Origin: Fibrobacter sp. UBA4297
GTDB taxonomy: Bacteria; Fibrobacterota; Fibrobacteria; Fibrobacterales; Fibrobacteraceae
Length of the DNA: 64,000 nt
Direction: 5' to 3'
Assembly: GCF_002394865.1 (NCBI RefSeq)
Contig: NZ_DGUZ01000009.1
Coordinates: 1 to 64,000 of the forward strand
Shown: piece after piece, positions 32,197 to 40,691 of the stretch
How positions within the stretch are numbered: position 1 is the first letter of the stretch
How the letters are laid out: every line of letters begins with the position of its first letter
Made by a program: the position numbers and the translations under genes
Notes under the pieces: model-generated
The model's input: only the letters and a program-made list of their open reading frames with translations
The model's database searches: none
What the model was told of the DNA's origin: nothing

Positions 32197-33186
32197 TTAT
32201 TTCTTGCCTTGCTTTGCCGGCACTTTGGCGGGCGTCTTGACGTCGCCTTTCTTCTCTTTCGGCTGTTCTTTCGCTGTTGCCTTGGGCGCGTCTTTGGACG
32301 GCTCTTTGGCTTTCGTCGAAGTTTTTTCCTGCGTCTTACTTGAATCTTTTACAGTTTCTTTTGTTGTTTCTTTGGCTGTTGCTTTTACAGAATCCTTGAC
32401 GGCTTCTTTTTCTGATTCGGCTTTTATCTTGTCTTCAATTTTCGGTAGGAGTTTTTGTAAGTTGACATTTGAGCGGAATTCGCGCTTGTATTCGGCGTAA
32501 GAGCGAATTGGCTTGTAGTAAGAAGAATCTACCGCTTTGAGCGTGTCTGTATTGAACAAGTCAAAATACGAGGCGAAAAGTGCAGCCCAGCTGCGAAGCC
32601 AGTCCTTGCGGGATTCTCGGTTGCTGTACCAGCAGTTTGGATTGTATGTGTAATGGTGAATGTCTTTTGTTACGTAGACAGGACTGTTGCCGGAGAGCTT
32701 TTGGAAAATTCTCTTGACTCTGTATGTCGACGAGGCTCCTGTCAAAAGAAGGACTGTATCGGCGTTGTGCTTTTTGAGCCAGGGAACGAGTGAATAGGCT
32801 TCGCTAATGGTGGAGGGGTCGTTGTGCGGAACGAGAAAAACGGCGTTGCTGTCAAATGCTCCGAGTCTCATGAAGTCGTCTGCGTAGAATTCGGAGTTGC
32901 TGCGTTCACGGTAGACTCGGCGACCAAGTAGCAATACAGAATCGGCCTTGCCTTCTTTAACAAGATTTGCCGCGTAATCGCTACGTTCTAAATCTGCGCT
33001 TTGTCCGTCAAGGACGGCGACCCATTTGACATGCTCGATTTCATCATCTTCGACGAGCCAGTGACCGCTTTTTTCAAAAATGGCGTATGTGAGGACTGCA
33101 ATAGCAAATAAAATCAGCAGTGCGATGCCCACGCTGAAGTTTTTTTTCTTTTGGTTGTTCTTATCTAATTTTAAAATCTTTGACAA
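32197..33186 (-). CDS. DUF218 (SanA/YdcF/ElyC-like) membrane protein with Lys-rich tail
   Basis: A 329-residue protein: one membrane helix (about 18-38), then a DUF218 domain (WVAVLDGQSADLERSDYAANLVKEGKADSVLLLGRR ... STISEAYSLVPWLKKHNADTVLLLTGASSTYRVKRI). Relatives SanA and ElyC act in envelope integrity. From about residue 232 a highly charged Lys/Ala/Thr/Glu/Ser tail of some 95 residues ends in PAKVPAKQGKK, likely disordered. TTG 33186 is the start, 5 nt after the rimI stop with AGG overlapping it. Third gene of the tsaB-rimI operon. Confidence 0.75.
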   Translation of the reverse strand: MSKILKLDKNNQKKKNFSVGIALLILFAIAVLTYAIFEKSGHWLVEDDEIEHVKWVAVLDGQSADLERSDYAANLVKEGKADSVLLLGRRVYRERSNSEFYADDFMRLGAFDSNAVFLVPHNDPSTISEAYSLVPWLKKHNADTVLLLTGASSTYRVKRIFQKLSGNSPVYVTKDIHHYTYNPNCWYSNRESRKDWLRSWAALFASYFDLFNTDTLKAVDSSYYKPIRSYAEYKREFRSNVNLQKLLPKIEDKIKAESEKEAVKDSVKATAKETTKETVKDSSKTQEKTSTKAKEPSKDAPKATAKEQPKEKKGDVKTPAKVPAKQGKK

Positions 33187-33191
33187 AATAA

Positions 33192-33647
33192 TTACCTACA
33201 GAACTTGTACAATGCCGCATCCTCGCCATCGGAATAATATTTTTTGCGGATGCTGTATAGCTTGAAACCGTGCTTCTCGTAAAAGGCGCGAGCCTTGACG
33301 TTACCGTCGCGGACTTCCAAAAAGCATTGGTCACCATTTTCGGTGAGCTTGTCCAAACCCGCTTTCAAAAGTTGACTGCCGATGCCTTTGCGCTGTTCTG
33401 ATGCGCGAGTGGCGATACTCAAGAGCTCGGAATCGGGTCCGAGTAAATGGAATATTGCGTAGCCCAAAAGTACGCGGCTCGTGTTGTTATTTGAACTGCC
33501 GCAGTTTTCTTCACAAACAACGCAGTACGCATAACTAGCGCGGATTTCCGACAGAAACTGCTTTTCGTTCCAATCCTGAAACGCAAGTTCCCGTTGCAAT
33601 TCGAGAACTTGTGGCAAGTCATTTTCGGTCATCTCGCGCAGTCGCAT
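33192..33647 (-). CDS. rimI: RimI-type ribosomal-protein/peptide alpha-N-acetyltransferase
   Basis: GNAT acetyltransferase, 151 residues. LREMTENDLPQVLELQRELAFQDWNEKQFLSEI at the N-terminus, acetyl-CoA-binding RKGIGSQLLKAGLD (the Q/RxxGxG/A loop) and FYEKHGF near the end match RimI. The start is ATG 33647, 5 nt past the tsaB stop with GAAGGTG as ribosome site; the ORF extended to 33743 reads through tsaB. The tsaB-rimI pairing is a common conserved arrangement. Confidence 0.85.
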   Translation of the reverse strand: MRLREMTENDLPQVLELQRELAFQDWNEKQFLSEIRASYAYCVVCEENCGSSNNNTSRVLLGYAIFHLLGPDSELLSIATRASEQRKGIGSQLLKAGLDKLTENGDQCFLEVRDGNVKARAFYEKHGFKLYSIRKKYYSDGEDAALYKFCR

Positions 33648-33652
33648 TGTGA

Positions 33653-34282
33653 TTACACCTTCAACTTCTCGAAGTACGAGGGCTGGATGTAGTTTGCTTC
33701 TTGAATGAGCGAAGGCTTCACGGTGTCGAAAAGTGGGCTCCACATGTTGAGCTTCTTGTCGGTGTCGAGAGTCGTTGCAATTCCCTTGTCCTTGAAAACG
33801 GCGACGAGCGCTTCGTCTGCAAGTGCGGCCGCATCAACAACGGCGTTCTTCACGGAGCTTGCCTGGAGTCGTGCAACTACATCTGCAGTTTCGATAAAGC
33901 TCTCTTCGTTGTTCAGACGCAAATACCAGAAGCCATTGCGTGCGCGAATCACGACGGCCGTATCGCTGTCGGCGGCTCCCGAAAAGCAGGCGAGGGCTTG
34001 CAATGTCGTCACGCCATACAAATGGCGTTTGCCACTAAAGCAAAGCCCTTGGCAGAATGCAACGCCCGTACGCAGTCCGCTGAACGAGCCCGGCCCGACA
34101 GTTACCATGACACGCTTCACGTCATCGAGAGTGGCGCCGACCTTAGCCAAAAGGTTATCCAAGCTTGCGCTCAAGATTTCGCCTTTGGCGGACGGATCGA
34201 CTAATTCTTCATACACGGAATCCGCGCACAATGCCATCGAGATTCCCTTTCGGGATGTGTCTACTATTAAGTTATAGTTCAT
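33653..34282 (-). CDS. tsaB: tRNA threonylcarbamoyladenosine biosynthesis protein TsaB
   Basis: Partner of TsaD/TsaE in making the t6A37 modification of ANN-decoding tRNAs. The ASKHA fold has LIVDTSRKGISMAL at the N-terminus and the hallmark GPGSFSGLRTGVAFCQGL at about 65-82. 209 residues. First gene of a three-gene operon (tsaB, rimI, DUF218 protein) with 5-nt spacers. The ATG 34282 sits directly in a B-type repeat and has no Shine-Dalgarno. Confidence 0.88.
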   Translation of the reverse strand: MNYNLIVDTSRKGISMALCADSVYEELVDPSAKGEILSASLDNLLAKVGATLDDVKRVMVTVGPGSFSGLRTGVAFCQGLCFSGKRHLYGVTTLQALACFSGAADSDTAVVIRARNGFWYLRLNNEESFIETADVVARLQASSVKNAVVDAAALADEALVAVFKDKGIATTLDTDKKLNMWSPLFDTVKPSLIQEANYIQPSYFEKLKV

Positions 34283-34405
34283 AGTTACTAGTTCGTAGTT
34301 ACTAGAACTTAGAGTTTAGAACTTAGAGCTTAGAAAAAATGCTTGGATCAACTTGTCTAAGTTCTAAGAGCGAAGCGGTCTAAGTTCTGCCAACTGCGGC
34401 AACGC
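34274..34405. repeat. B-type then A-type heptad repeats between ddl and tsaB
   Basis: AGTTCAT AGTTACT AGTTCGT AGTTACT (B), then AGAACTT AGAGTTT AGAACTT AGAGCTT (A left arm). The right arm TCTAAGTTCTAAG, TCTAAGTTCTGCCAACT follows, with the GC hairpin GCGGC AAC GCCGC. It fills the whole spacer and covers the tsaB start. Confidence 0.85.
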
Positions 34406-34407
34406 CG

Positions 34408-35442
34408 CTAACGTTTAATCTCCAAGCTCTTGTCGATGATGAGGTCGATGAGCTGGCTGTAGGTGATGCCAACGCAAGCTGCCTGTTGCGGCAACAGCGA
34501 TGTCGGAGTCATGCCCGGGAGCGTATTCGTTTCAATTGCAAAGAGTTCTCCGTCCTTCGTGATGCGGACGTCCGTGCGACTGTAGCCTGCGCCGCCCAAA
34601 GCGTAGTGGGCTTTCTTCACAAGTTCCTGGATGCGTGCGGTAAGTTCCGGTGCAAATTCAGCCGGAGTGACTTCCTGACATTCACCGTTGTACTTCGCTT
34701 CGAAGTCAAAGTATTCGCGGGTTGTCATGCGCATTTCAGTCGGCGGGAGCGGCTTTTCACCTTCGATGTAACCGCAGCTAGCTTCGCCACCGGCGATGAA
34801 CTTTTCGCAGAGCAAACGGTTAGAATCCTTGAACAAGTCCTGTGCAATCTTGCCGGCTTCGTCGAGATTCTTGGCGATGCCAATGCCGATGGAAGAGCCT
34901 CCCAGCGGGTCCTTGATAACGAGCGGGTATCCGAGTTCATCGGCAACGCTTACGAGCGTGTCGCCTGTGAAGTCATGCTTCCAGATCACGCGGTAAGGCG
35001 GAGTCGGGATGCCGTTTGCACGGTAAATTTCCTTGGACTTGATTTTGTCCATGGCGAGTGCCGATGCCAAAAGGCCGCAGCCCGTGTACGGGATGTTCCA
35101 GTTTTCGAGCATTGCCTGGATGTGTCCATCTTCGCCCCATTTGCCGTGGAGGGCGAGAAACGCAATGTCAGCAGACGGGAGTTCCGAAAGTGCCGGGGAT
35201 TTCTTTTTGTTTGCCGCCGTGCCTTCGAGGCTGTGGAAATAGTTTGCCGAGAAATTTGCTTTCTGGTACGGAGAAAGTTCACGGGAAGACCAATGCCAGG
35301 TACCGTCCTTGTCAATGAGCACCGGGTGGATGTTGTACTTTTCCGGATCCATGGCGCGCACAACGCCAGTACCGCTAACGACAGAAACATCATGTTCAGT
35401 AGATGGACCACCCATCAAAACCAAAACGCGTAAACGGGACAT
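34408..35442 (-). CDS. ddl: D-alanine-D-alanine ligase
   Basis: ATP-grasp enzyme making D-Ala-D-Ala for peptidoglycan. MGGPSTEHDVSVVSG at the N-terminus, LHGKWGEDGHIQAMLE, YTGCGLLASALAMDKIKSKEIYR, the ATP-binding VIKDPLGGSSIGIGIAKN, GGAGYSRTDVRI and the metal motif AIETNTLPGMTPTSLLPQQA are all present. 344 residues. ATG 35442 follows GAGGTTTTT. Upstream is a 530-bp gene-free region shared with the divergent epimerase gene. Confidence 0.95.
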   Translation of the reverse strand: MSRLRVLVLMGGPSTEHDVSVVSGTGVVRAMDPEKYNIHPVLIDKDGTWHWSSRELSPYQKANFSANYFHSLEGTAANKKKSPALSELPSADIAFLALHGKWGEDGHIQAMLENWNIPYTGCGLLASALAMDKIKSKEIYRANGIPTPPYRVIWKHDFTGDTLVSVADELGYPLVIKDPLGGSSIGIGIAKNLDEAGKIAQDLFKDSNRLLCEKFIAGGEASCGYIEGEKPLPPTEMRMTTREYFDFEAKYNGECQEVTPAEFAPELTARIQELVKKAHYALGGAGYSRTDVRITKDGELFAIETNTLPGMTPTSLLPQQAACVGITYSQLIDLIIDKSLEIKR

Positions 35443-35494
35443 AAAAACCTCACTAAAAATCTTTGCGGTTTAATCTAGTAAATTAGTCGTTGCT

Positions 35495-35538
35495 CAGTAG
35501 CTGTTGGTCTATATTTACTAGTTGATTGTTAATAGAGG
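35495..35538. repeat. B-type-like heptad remnant
   Basis: GTTGCTC AGTAGCT GTTGGTC ... ACTAGTT GATTGTT, degenerate, one arm only, upstream of ddl. Confidence 0.5.
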
Positions 35539-35591
35539 GGGGAGGCAAGATGTTTAATAAAGCGTGTGGATGGGCTAAAAAACAAAAAAAG

Positions 35592-35837
35592 TCCGATTTT
35601 TACGTCAATAAAGCTTTAAAATGCGCTTTTTTTACGTAAAAATGTAATGTTGTATGTACTTTTTTGATGGCTTTTTCTTGAAAAATCAAATTTATTCTCT
35701 TTTGCTGATGAAAACTGTAGGTTTGGTGGCAAAAAACGGGATGAAATAGACGTGCTGAAACATAAAATTTGTTATTTTGTTCTGAAAATTACGTAAAAAA
35801 ACTAAATTTCTGCATTTTTTTGACGTAAAAAACGCTG
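35592..35837. promoter_or_regulatory. Gene-free AT-rich region with four ACGT palindromes
   Basis: GATTTTTACGTCAATA (35596-35610), CTTTTTTTACGTAAAAATG (35626-35644), GAAAATTACGTAAAAAAAC (35784-35801) and ATTTTTTTGACGTAAAAAAC (35814-35833). The consensus TTTTT(N)ACGTAAAA is the same as at 20847-21092. It lies between the divergent ddl and epimerase genes; no coding sequence is visible from 35443 to 35975. Confidence 0.6.
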
Positions 35838-35975
35838 AAATTTTAAAATTTGATGCTGCGCAAGCCAAAACAAGCTTAAATAAGCCTAAAAACAACAAAT
35901 ATATGCCTATAAATCTTGCCGGATTGAACTGACATAATCTATATTGAAAAAGATAGGTGTTAATAAGGAGTTCTT

Positions 35976-36896
35976 ATGCGAGTATTTGTAACGGGTGGAA
36001 CTGGTTTTATTGGCCATTACGTGGTCAAAGCCCTTTTGGAAAAGGGACACGAAGTAGTTGTTGCAACGCGCCACCCGAACAAGGTGCCGACTTTAAGAGC
36101 TAATCCAAACGTCACGTTTGTTGAGGCTGCACTCACGGATTTCGAAAAGATGGGCGAAGGCCTGATTGGTTGCGATGCCTGCATTCATGTGGCTCTTGGC
36201 TGGGGTGATTCCCCGAGCGCAATGCTTATGAATGATACTCGAGCAACGGTTGCTCTCCTTGAAATGTCCGCTCGTGCAGGCTGTGAAAAGTTCATTATGA
36301 CGAGTAGCACTTCGGCTATGGGTCGCGTGCGTTCCGAAATGCGCGAAACCACGAGCAATTTGCCGATAGACCTTTACGGCGCCACCAAGGCTGCTGGCGA
36401 AGCTTTTGTGCTTGGCTTTAGTCATGGCTACGGAAGCCAGTTCCCCGAAGTCAAGATGAAACGCAATATCATCCGTCCGGGGTACACGTTTGGCAATCCG
36501 GCGTTCCCCGATGGCTGCTCGCAGCCGGACCGCCGCTTCTTTGAAATGGCTTACGCTGTTAAGGAAAATCGCGATATCAACATCATCAAGAACGACGGTA
36601 CGCAGTTTATCCATGCTTCCCAGCAGGCGCAAATTTATATGAAATTGCTGGAATCCGACTACAACGAAGAAATTTTCTTGGGCCTCGGATCCGAATGGAT
36701 TAGCTGGAAGGAAATCGCCGAAAAGATGATCGCTCTCAAGCCTGGTTGCACTTCAAAGATTGTAGAAACCGATATGGGCTGGGGCGATGAACCGATGCTT
36801 TATGATGTCCAAAAAATCAGGGATTGCTTTGGTCTTGCGTTTGACGCTCACGAGCTCCTTGATGACCATATTCGTTGGACTTTTGAAAACGCATAG
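35976..36896 (+). CDS. NAD(P)-dependent epimerase/dehydratase (extended SDR)
   Basis: A 306-residue extended short-chain dehydrogenase. Rossmann start VFVTGGTGFIGHYVVKALLEKGHEVV, SSTSAMG with the catalytic Ser/Thr and Y-G-A-T-K for the catalytic Tyr/Lys near residue 134. It likely acts on a sugar nucleotide or similar carbonyl compound; the substrate is not clear. Good AAGGAG ribosome site at about 35965-35970 and a TATATTG box about 35 bp upstream of the start. Monocistronic, with a strong terminator. Confidence 0.8.
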   Translation: MRVFVTGGTGFIGHYVVKALLEKGHEVVVATRHPNKVPTLRANPNVTFVEAALTDFEKMGEGLIGCDACIHVALGWGDSPSAMLMNDTRATVALLEMSARAGCEKFIMTSSTSAMGRVRSEMRETTSNLPIDLYGATKAAGEAFVLGFSHGYGSQFPEVKMKRNIIRPGYTFGNPAFPDGCSQPDRRFFEMAYAVKENRDINIIKNDGTQFIHASQQAQIYMKLLESDYNEEIFLGLGSEWISWKEIAEKMIALKPGCTSKIVETDMGWGDEPMLYDVQKIRDCFGLAFDAHELLDDHIRWTFENA

Positions 36897-36918
36897 TTTA
36901 CAAGTATTTTTTTAGGCA

Positions 36919-36950
36919 GAACAGCGCTGTGTAAACAGCGCTGTTCTTTT
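36919..36950 (+). terminator. Terminator of the epimerase gene
   Basis: GAACAGCGCTGT / ACAGCGCTGTTC with GTAA loop and TTTT. It also lies just past the convergent UbiA stop. Confidence 0.9.
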
Positions 36951-37914
36951 AATCGAGAATACTGCTGACAACCAGGGATATAAGCCCAGGAATCATTGCA
37001 AACTTTAGGATAGCTTGGGCTCGGCGGTAGTTCTCGCTGCTTGCGCTAAAAATGGCGATGGCAAAGCAAGGAGTGAGTGTCAATCCCGTCATCAGGAGGA
37101 ATATCGGCGGATAATTGTGGCTGAATAGTTTGTTAAGGAAAAATACAGGGACGGGAAGAGAAATCCATGTGAATATAAGGATGTCTCCTGCGAGGCGGCG
37201 TGCAATTTTGTCTCCCGCGACAATTGGAAACGTCATGATTCCTGCTTTTAAATCGCCAGCTTTGTCTTCTAGGTCTTTGTATAATTCGCGGGCTATGGTG
37301 AGTAGGAATGCAAAGGGAATGGCGGGGATGATTGCCCAAAAGTGTTCTTCGGGGAACTCGCGATTAGAAAAGTTGAAGAAATACTGGACCGCAAAGAGTA
37401 GCGGGGTTGTGCAGAGTAAAGCCACGGTTATGTTTTTAAACGCTGGGGAGCGTTTGAGATGACGGTTGTATGCAATTAGCAGAGCGCCGAGTAAAATAAA
37501 GAACCACGCCGGGAATGTCAGGATGACGGCTCCCATCCATCCGAAATCTAGTGCGAGTTCCGGATTCTTGAGAACGTTTATAAATCTGAAACCCTGTATG
37601 ACGCTATCGGTAATTCCGCAATAAAGCATGAGTATGGCGAGAAGATTGCTTGTGATGCGAGCTGCTCTCACGGAGATTTTGCCTGTAACAAGTGGACGTT
37701 CTGGACGGTTTAGCTTATCGCTTTCTAAATCGAGAATGTCATTTTGGATATTGGCAAAGCCGATTGCTGAGGCAAAACCAACGGCTTGAAGTATGAGAAT
37801 TTGAATTGGAGGTTTGAATTGTAACAGTGTATAGCCCACCAAAAGCGTGATTATGGCGATTACAATATTCACGGGGCGTGTCATTTTAAAAAGTGTAAAT
37901 AGCGTAGAAAACAT
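36949..37914 (-). CDS. UbiA-family prenyltransferase
   Basis: Integral membrane prenyltransferase, 321 residues, about eight to nine hydrophobic helices. The first Asp motif is NDILDLESDKLNRPERPL (residues about 58-75) and the second is RELYKDLEDKAGD near 209. Such enzymes attach a polyprenyl group to an aromatic ring (quinone synthesis), to heme, or to glycerol phosphate. The sequence resembles the geranylgeranylglycerol-phosphate and related MenA/UbiA branches, but the substrate cannot be set here. GAAGGG precedes ATG 37914. Confidence 0.85.
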   Translation of the reverse strand: MFSTLFTLFKMTRPVNIVIAIITLLVGYTLLQFKPPIQILILQAVGFASAIGFANIQNDILDLESDKLNRPERPLVTGKISVRAARITSNLLAILMLYCGITDSVIQGFRFINVLKNPELALDFGWMGAVILTFPAWFFILLGALLIAYNRHLKRSPAFKNITVALLCTTPLLFAVQYFFNFSNREFPEEHFWAIIPAIPFAFLLTIARELYKDLEDKAGDLKAGIMTFPIVAGDKIARRLAGDILIFTWISLPVPVFFLNKLFSHNYPPIFLLMTGLTLTPCFAIAIFSASSENYRRAQAILKFAMIPGLISLVVSSILD

Positions 37915-38039
37915 GGATTTTCCCTTCGATTATGACCGAATAATAAACAAAAAATACGTTTGTGAAAAGAGCTTTTCTTTAAAATTACTTTAAATATGCG
38001 AAAAAGTGCATCTGTTAGTTCCATGCTTTGCCGATATCT

Positions 38040-38091
38040 TTCTTCTTCCTACTTCAAACTTTCTACGGTCTACTGATTACTATCTTTACAC
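38040..38091. repeat. E-type heptad array before a small gene
   Basis: CTTCCTA CTTCAAA CTTTCTA CGGTCTA CTGATTA CTATC in 7-bp register, ending 10 nt before the ATG at 38093. Confidence 0.8.
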
Positions 38092-38092
38092 C

Positions 38093-38380
38093 ATGCCTTT
38101 TTTTACGAAGAGTAATTTGGAAGATTTGAGGAAGGAAGCCGAACAGCTTTCTATATGCGTCGAACATTTCCTGTATGCTTCGGAACATATTCCCGAAAGC
38201 GACTGGAAGACGAAAGGGTTTTACGATAATTGCATCGAGAAGTGTAATGGTCGCCTGAAGGCGATTCATTTTCTGATGGAATCGATTCGCCGCGGACGCC
38301 CTGTGACTGAAGAGGAATTGGAAGAGGCTCGAGAGCTCGAAGACGAAAAACTTTCTAAATTGAAAAATGATGCGAAATAA
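38093..38380 (+). CDS. Small hypothetical alpha-helical protein
   Basis: A 95-residue, highly charged and helical protein (EDLRKEAEQLSICVEHFLYAS ... EELEEARELEDEKLSKLK). No family recognised. I start it at ATG 38093 because the in-frame upstream part to 38006 is translated E-type repeat. It overlaps the start of rsgA by 14 nt, so they are probably translated together. No Shine-Dalgarno before 38093. Confidence 0.6.
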   Translation: MPFFTKSNLEDLRKEAEQLSICVEHFLYASEHIPESDWKTKGFYDNCIEKCNGRLKAIHFLMESIRRGRPVTEEELEEARELEDEKLSKLKNDAK

Positions 38381-39632
38381 CGATTTTGATTCCGACGACA
38401 ATGATGCTCCGTTGAAGAGTGTACGCACGTCTAGGCGCGAACACAGAAGCCGCCGTATCGACGTGATGCGTGAATTGGAATCGGGTGTCGTTGATGAACG
38501 CCCGATCAAGGAGCGTTTTAGTCGCGAATTTAAAAAGGCGAAAATCAAGCGCATCAAGAATCCGGTCGAAAACATCGGTGAAGAAAATTGCGTGGAAGGG
38601 CTTGTGCTCGAAGTCCACCGTCGCACTTGCGAAGTGAGATTAAACGAGAAGGAGGTGCCCTCCCCATACGCGGATCATGCTCACATAAGTGCTAAAGCAC
38701 TAAGTGATCAAAGAGCTCAAGGCGGGCATGACAACCTTCCTACTTCCGACTTCCTACCGTCTACTGTAACTGCCATGTACCGCGCAACAACGTCCAAGAC
38801 GCTCGGCGAGTTCCCGGCCGTGGGCGACCGCGTCTTGCTTGGTCTTGTGAATGATGGCGATGATGAAGGCGATGGTGTCGGTTCGCAGAAGTATTGCGTT
38901 GTGCGTGTGCTCCCGCGAAAGAGCGAACTCAAGCGTCCGGGCCCGCGTGATAGCTTCTACAAGCAGCAGACGCTTGCCGCAAATATTGACCAGGTGGTGA
39001 TTGTCGCGAGCGTGACGCAGCCTGAATTCAACTACGGATTCATGGACCGCTTTTTGCTTGCCGCAAACTTGAACGATTTGCCGTTTGTGCTCGTTCTCAC
39101 TAAGATGGATTTGTTGCCGAATGGTGAAGCCGACTTGTCAAATGATATCCGTGATTTCATGAAAATTGTAGACAAGGTGATTCCAGTGAGCGTTAAAAGC
39201 GGGGATGGTCTTGAAGTTTTGCGCAATGAACTCGTCGGAAAATCCTCTGTCTTTAGTGGCATGAGTGGTGTGGGCAAGTCTACATTGATTAATGAACTTG
39301 TACCGCATGCCGAACTGCGCACGGGAGATGTCCGCGAACGCGACGGCAAGGGTCGCCATACGACGACCTCTTCAAGCTTGTTCAATTTTCCGGGTGGCGG
39401 TTACGTGATTGACACGCCGGGTATCCGTAGCATTGGCCTTATGGACATGGAACCGGAAACGCTGGCAAAAATTTTCCCAGGATTTTTCGAAGATGACTTG
39501 TTTACGTGCAAGTTTAGCAACTGCAAGCACCTCAAGGAACCGGGTTGCGCTGTTCGTGCTGCCGTTGAGTCGGGAAAAATCTCCGAAGCCCGTTATGCAA
39601 GCTATGTACGAATTTTGAATTCAGGAAAGTAA
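38367..39632 (+). CDS. rsgA: Ribosome small-subunit GTPase RsgA with a repeat-derived insertion
   Basis: Circularly permuted GTPase for 30S maturation. G4 (LVLTKMD), then G1 (GMSGVGKSTL), G3 (VIDTPGIRSIG) appear in permuted order, followed by the zinc-binding C-terminal motif CKFSNCKHLKEPGC. 421 residues, longer than the usual 290-350: an N-terminal extension of about 70 residues, and an insertion of about 40 residues (about 96-135) in the OB fold between VHRRTCEVRLNEK and MYRATTSKTLGEFPAVGDRV. That insertion is encoded by REP-like and E-type repeat DNA. Two start codons (ATGATG 38367) overlap the preceding gene. Otherwise intact and likely functional. Confidence 0.9.
   Translation: MMRNNDFDSDDNDAPLKSVRTSRREHRSRRIDVMRELESGVVDERPIKERFSREFKKAKIKRIKNPVENIGEENCVEGLVLEVHRRTCEVRLNEKEVPSPYADHAHISAKALSDQRAQGGHDNLPTSDFLPSTVTAMYRATTSKTLGEFPAVGDRVLLGLVNDGDDEGDGVGSQKYCVVRVLPRKSELKRPGPRDSFYKQQTLAANIDQVVIVASVTQPEFNYGFMDRFLLAANLNDLPFVLVLTKMDLLPNGEADLSNDIRDFMKIVDKVIPVSVKSGDGLEVLRNELVGKSSVFSGMSGVGKSTLINELVPHAELRTGDVRERDGKGRHTTTSSSLFNFPGGGYVIDTPGIRSIGLMDMEPETLAKIFPGFFEDDLFTCKFSNCKHLKEPGCAVRAAVESGKISEARYASYVRILNSGK
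38652..38772. repeat. REP-like plus E-type repeat inside rsgA
   Basis: GGAGGTGCCC ... GCGGGCATGACAA are extended REP ends around an inner AGTGCT/AGCACT hairpin. Then CTTCCTA CTTCCGA CTTCCTA CCGTCTA CTGTAAC (period 7). All in frame, with no stop codon. Confidence 0.8.
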
Positions 39633-39636
39633 TTAT

Positions 39637-40047
39637 ATGTCTGATTACGTTGTGAAAATTGCCCTAGTGGCATCAATTATTTTTATGGGTTATAGCATCT
39701 CTGAATTTGCCGCAAGCTTCAAAACTGTGAGTGAAAAAATTGGTGAATTCTTGAGTCTTGCAAAAGAAAATTCTGCTACAGATTCCGATTTGCGTAGGAC
39801 CAATATTTTCCTCTCTTGCCTTCTTTCTGTAGGCTACGTTGTACTGGTCTACTTTTCAAATATCGTCATTTGGATTGTAGCCCTGGTTATCTTGAAATTG
39901 GTGCTTACATTGTTTGTTTCTGATAAAGTTTTGATACAGGTTTTACGCGATGGTTCGCTTTCTAAAAAAGGTTATCTTGTCTCAAAATATGACGCCCTTT
40001 TCAATGCGATGATGGGCTTTGCTTTTGCCGTAATTCTGGTGATGTGA
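39637..40047 (+). CDS. Hypothetical membrane protein
   Basis: A 136-residue protein with about four hydrophobic segments (6-24, 57-75, 78-94, 120-136). No family recognised. It begins 4 nt after the rsgA stop and is followed 1 nt later by the barrel protein gene, so it is part of the rsgA transcript. Codon use is like its neighbours. Confidence 0.65.
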   Translation: MSDYVVKIALVASIIFMGYSISEFAASFKTVSEKIGEFLSLAKENSATDSDLRRTNIFLSCLLSVGYVVLVYFSNIVIWIVALVILKLVLTLFVSDKVLIQVLRDGSLSKKGYLVSKYDALFNAMMGFAFAVILVM

Positions 40048-40048
40048 T

Positions 40049-40678
40049 ATGAAAATGACGATGCGTTTTGCTAAAAGTATAATCCTTGCGGTTTCGCTTG
40101 TTTTTAGTGGTGCTTCCACTTCGTTTGCTCAGTTGAATTCTGGTGGAGCAACTGCTTTTAATCCACTTAGCTCTACGGTTCCCGCTGGTGCGGGGACAAG
40201 CATGCGCTGGCCACTTATTTTGGGTGGTTCATTTGGACTTGGCGCTGGTGCGGGCGTGGGTGATGGTCACGGCGTTGGCATTTGCCAAATCAAGCCGATG
40301 ATTGGCGCTTGGATGCCTGGCCTTGCCTTTGTTCGCTTGGGTTACGGTTTTTCGAGCTACGAAGAAAAGGATGATGATGGCTATAAGAGCGAAGTTGAAA
40401 GCTCTGATTTTAGCGTTGACTTGGGCGTGCATCTCCTCAGTGAATTTTTTGTGAAAGGTTCTTATTCTCGAGTGAGCGCTTTGAGTGAAAAAGGCGATGT
40501 CGCATGGAATGAATGGAGCGCTGGTTTTGGAACGTTTTGGATTGTATTCTCAAGAACGTTCCTGACATTGGATATCGGTTATCACTGGGTGCTAGAACAC
40601 TATGACCCGTTCATCGATAAGGATGTCTCGGGTGGCCGTTGGCAGATGAATCTCGGATTCTCCGTGTTTGTCTATTAA
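40049..40678 (+). CDS. Small outer-membrane-type beta-barrel protein
   Basis: A 209-residue protein with a signal peptide (residues 1-27, cleavage after SFA) and an alternating aromatic/Gly pattern ending in the C-terminal aromatic residue (NLGFSVFVY), typical of an outer-membrane barrel. The Gly-rich turn GGSFGLGAGAGVGDGHGVG near 58-76 is notable. No specific family. It is adjacent to nadD; ATG 40049 overlaps the previous gene's TGA region. Confidence 0.65.
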   Translation: MKMTMRFAKSIILAVSLVFSGASTSFAQLNSGGATAFNPLSSTVPAGAGTSMRWPLILGGSFGLGAGAGVGDGHGVGICQIKPMIGAWMPGLAFVRLGYGFSSYEEKDDDGYKSEVESSDFSVDLGVHLLSEFFVKGSYSRVSALSEKGDVAWNEWSAGFGTFWIVFSRTFLTLDIGYHWVLEHYDPFIDKDVSGGRWQMNLGFSVFVY

Positions 40679-40691
40679 TTTGTAATTATTT

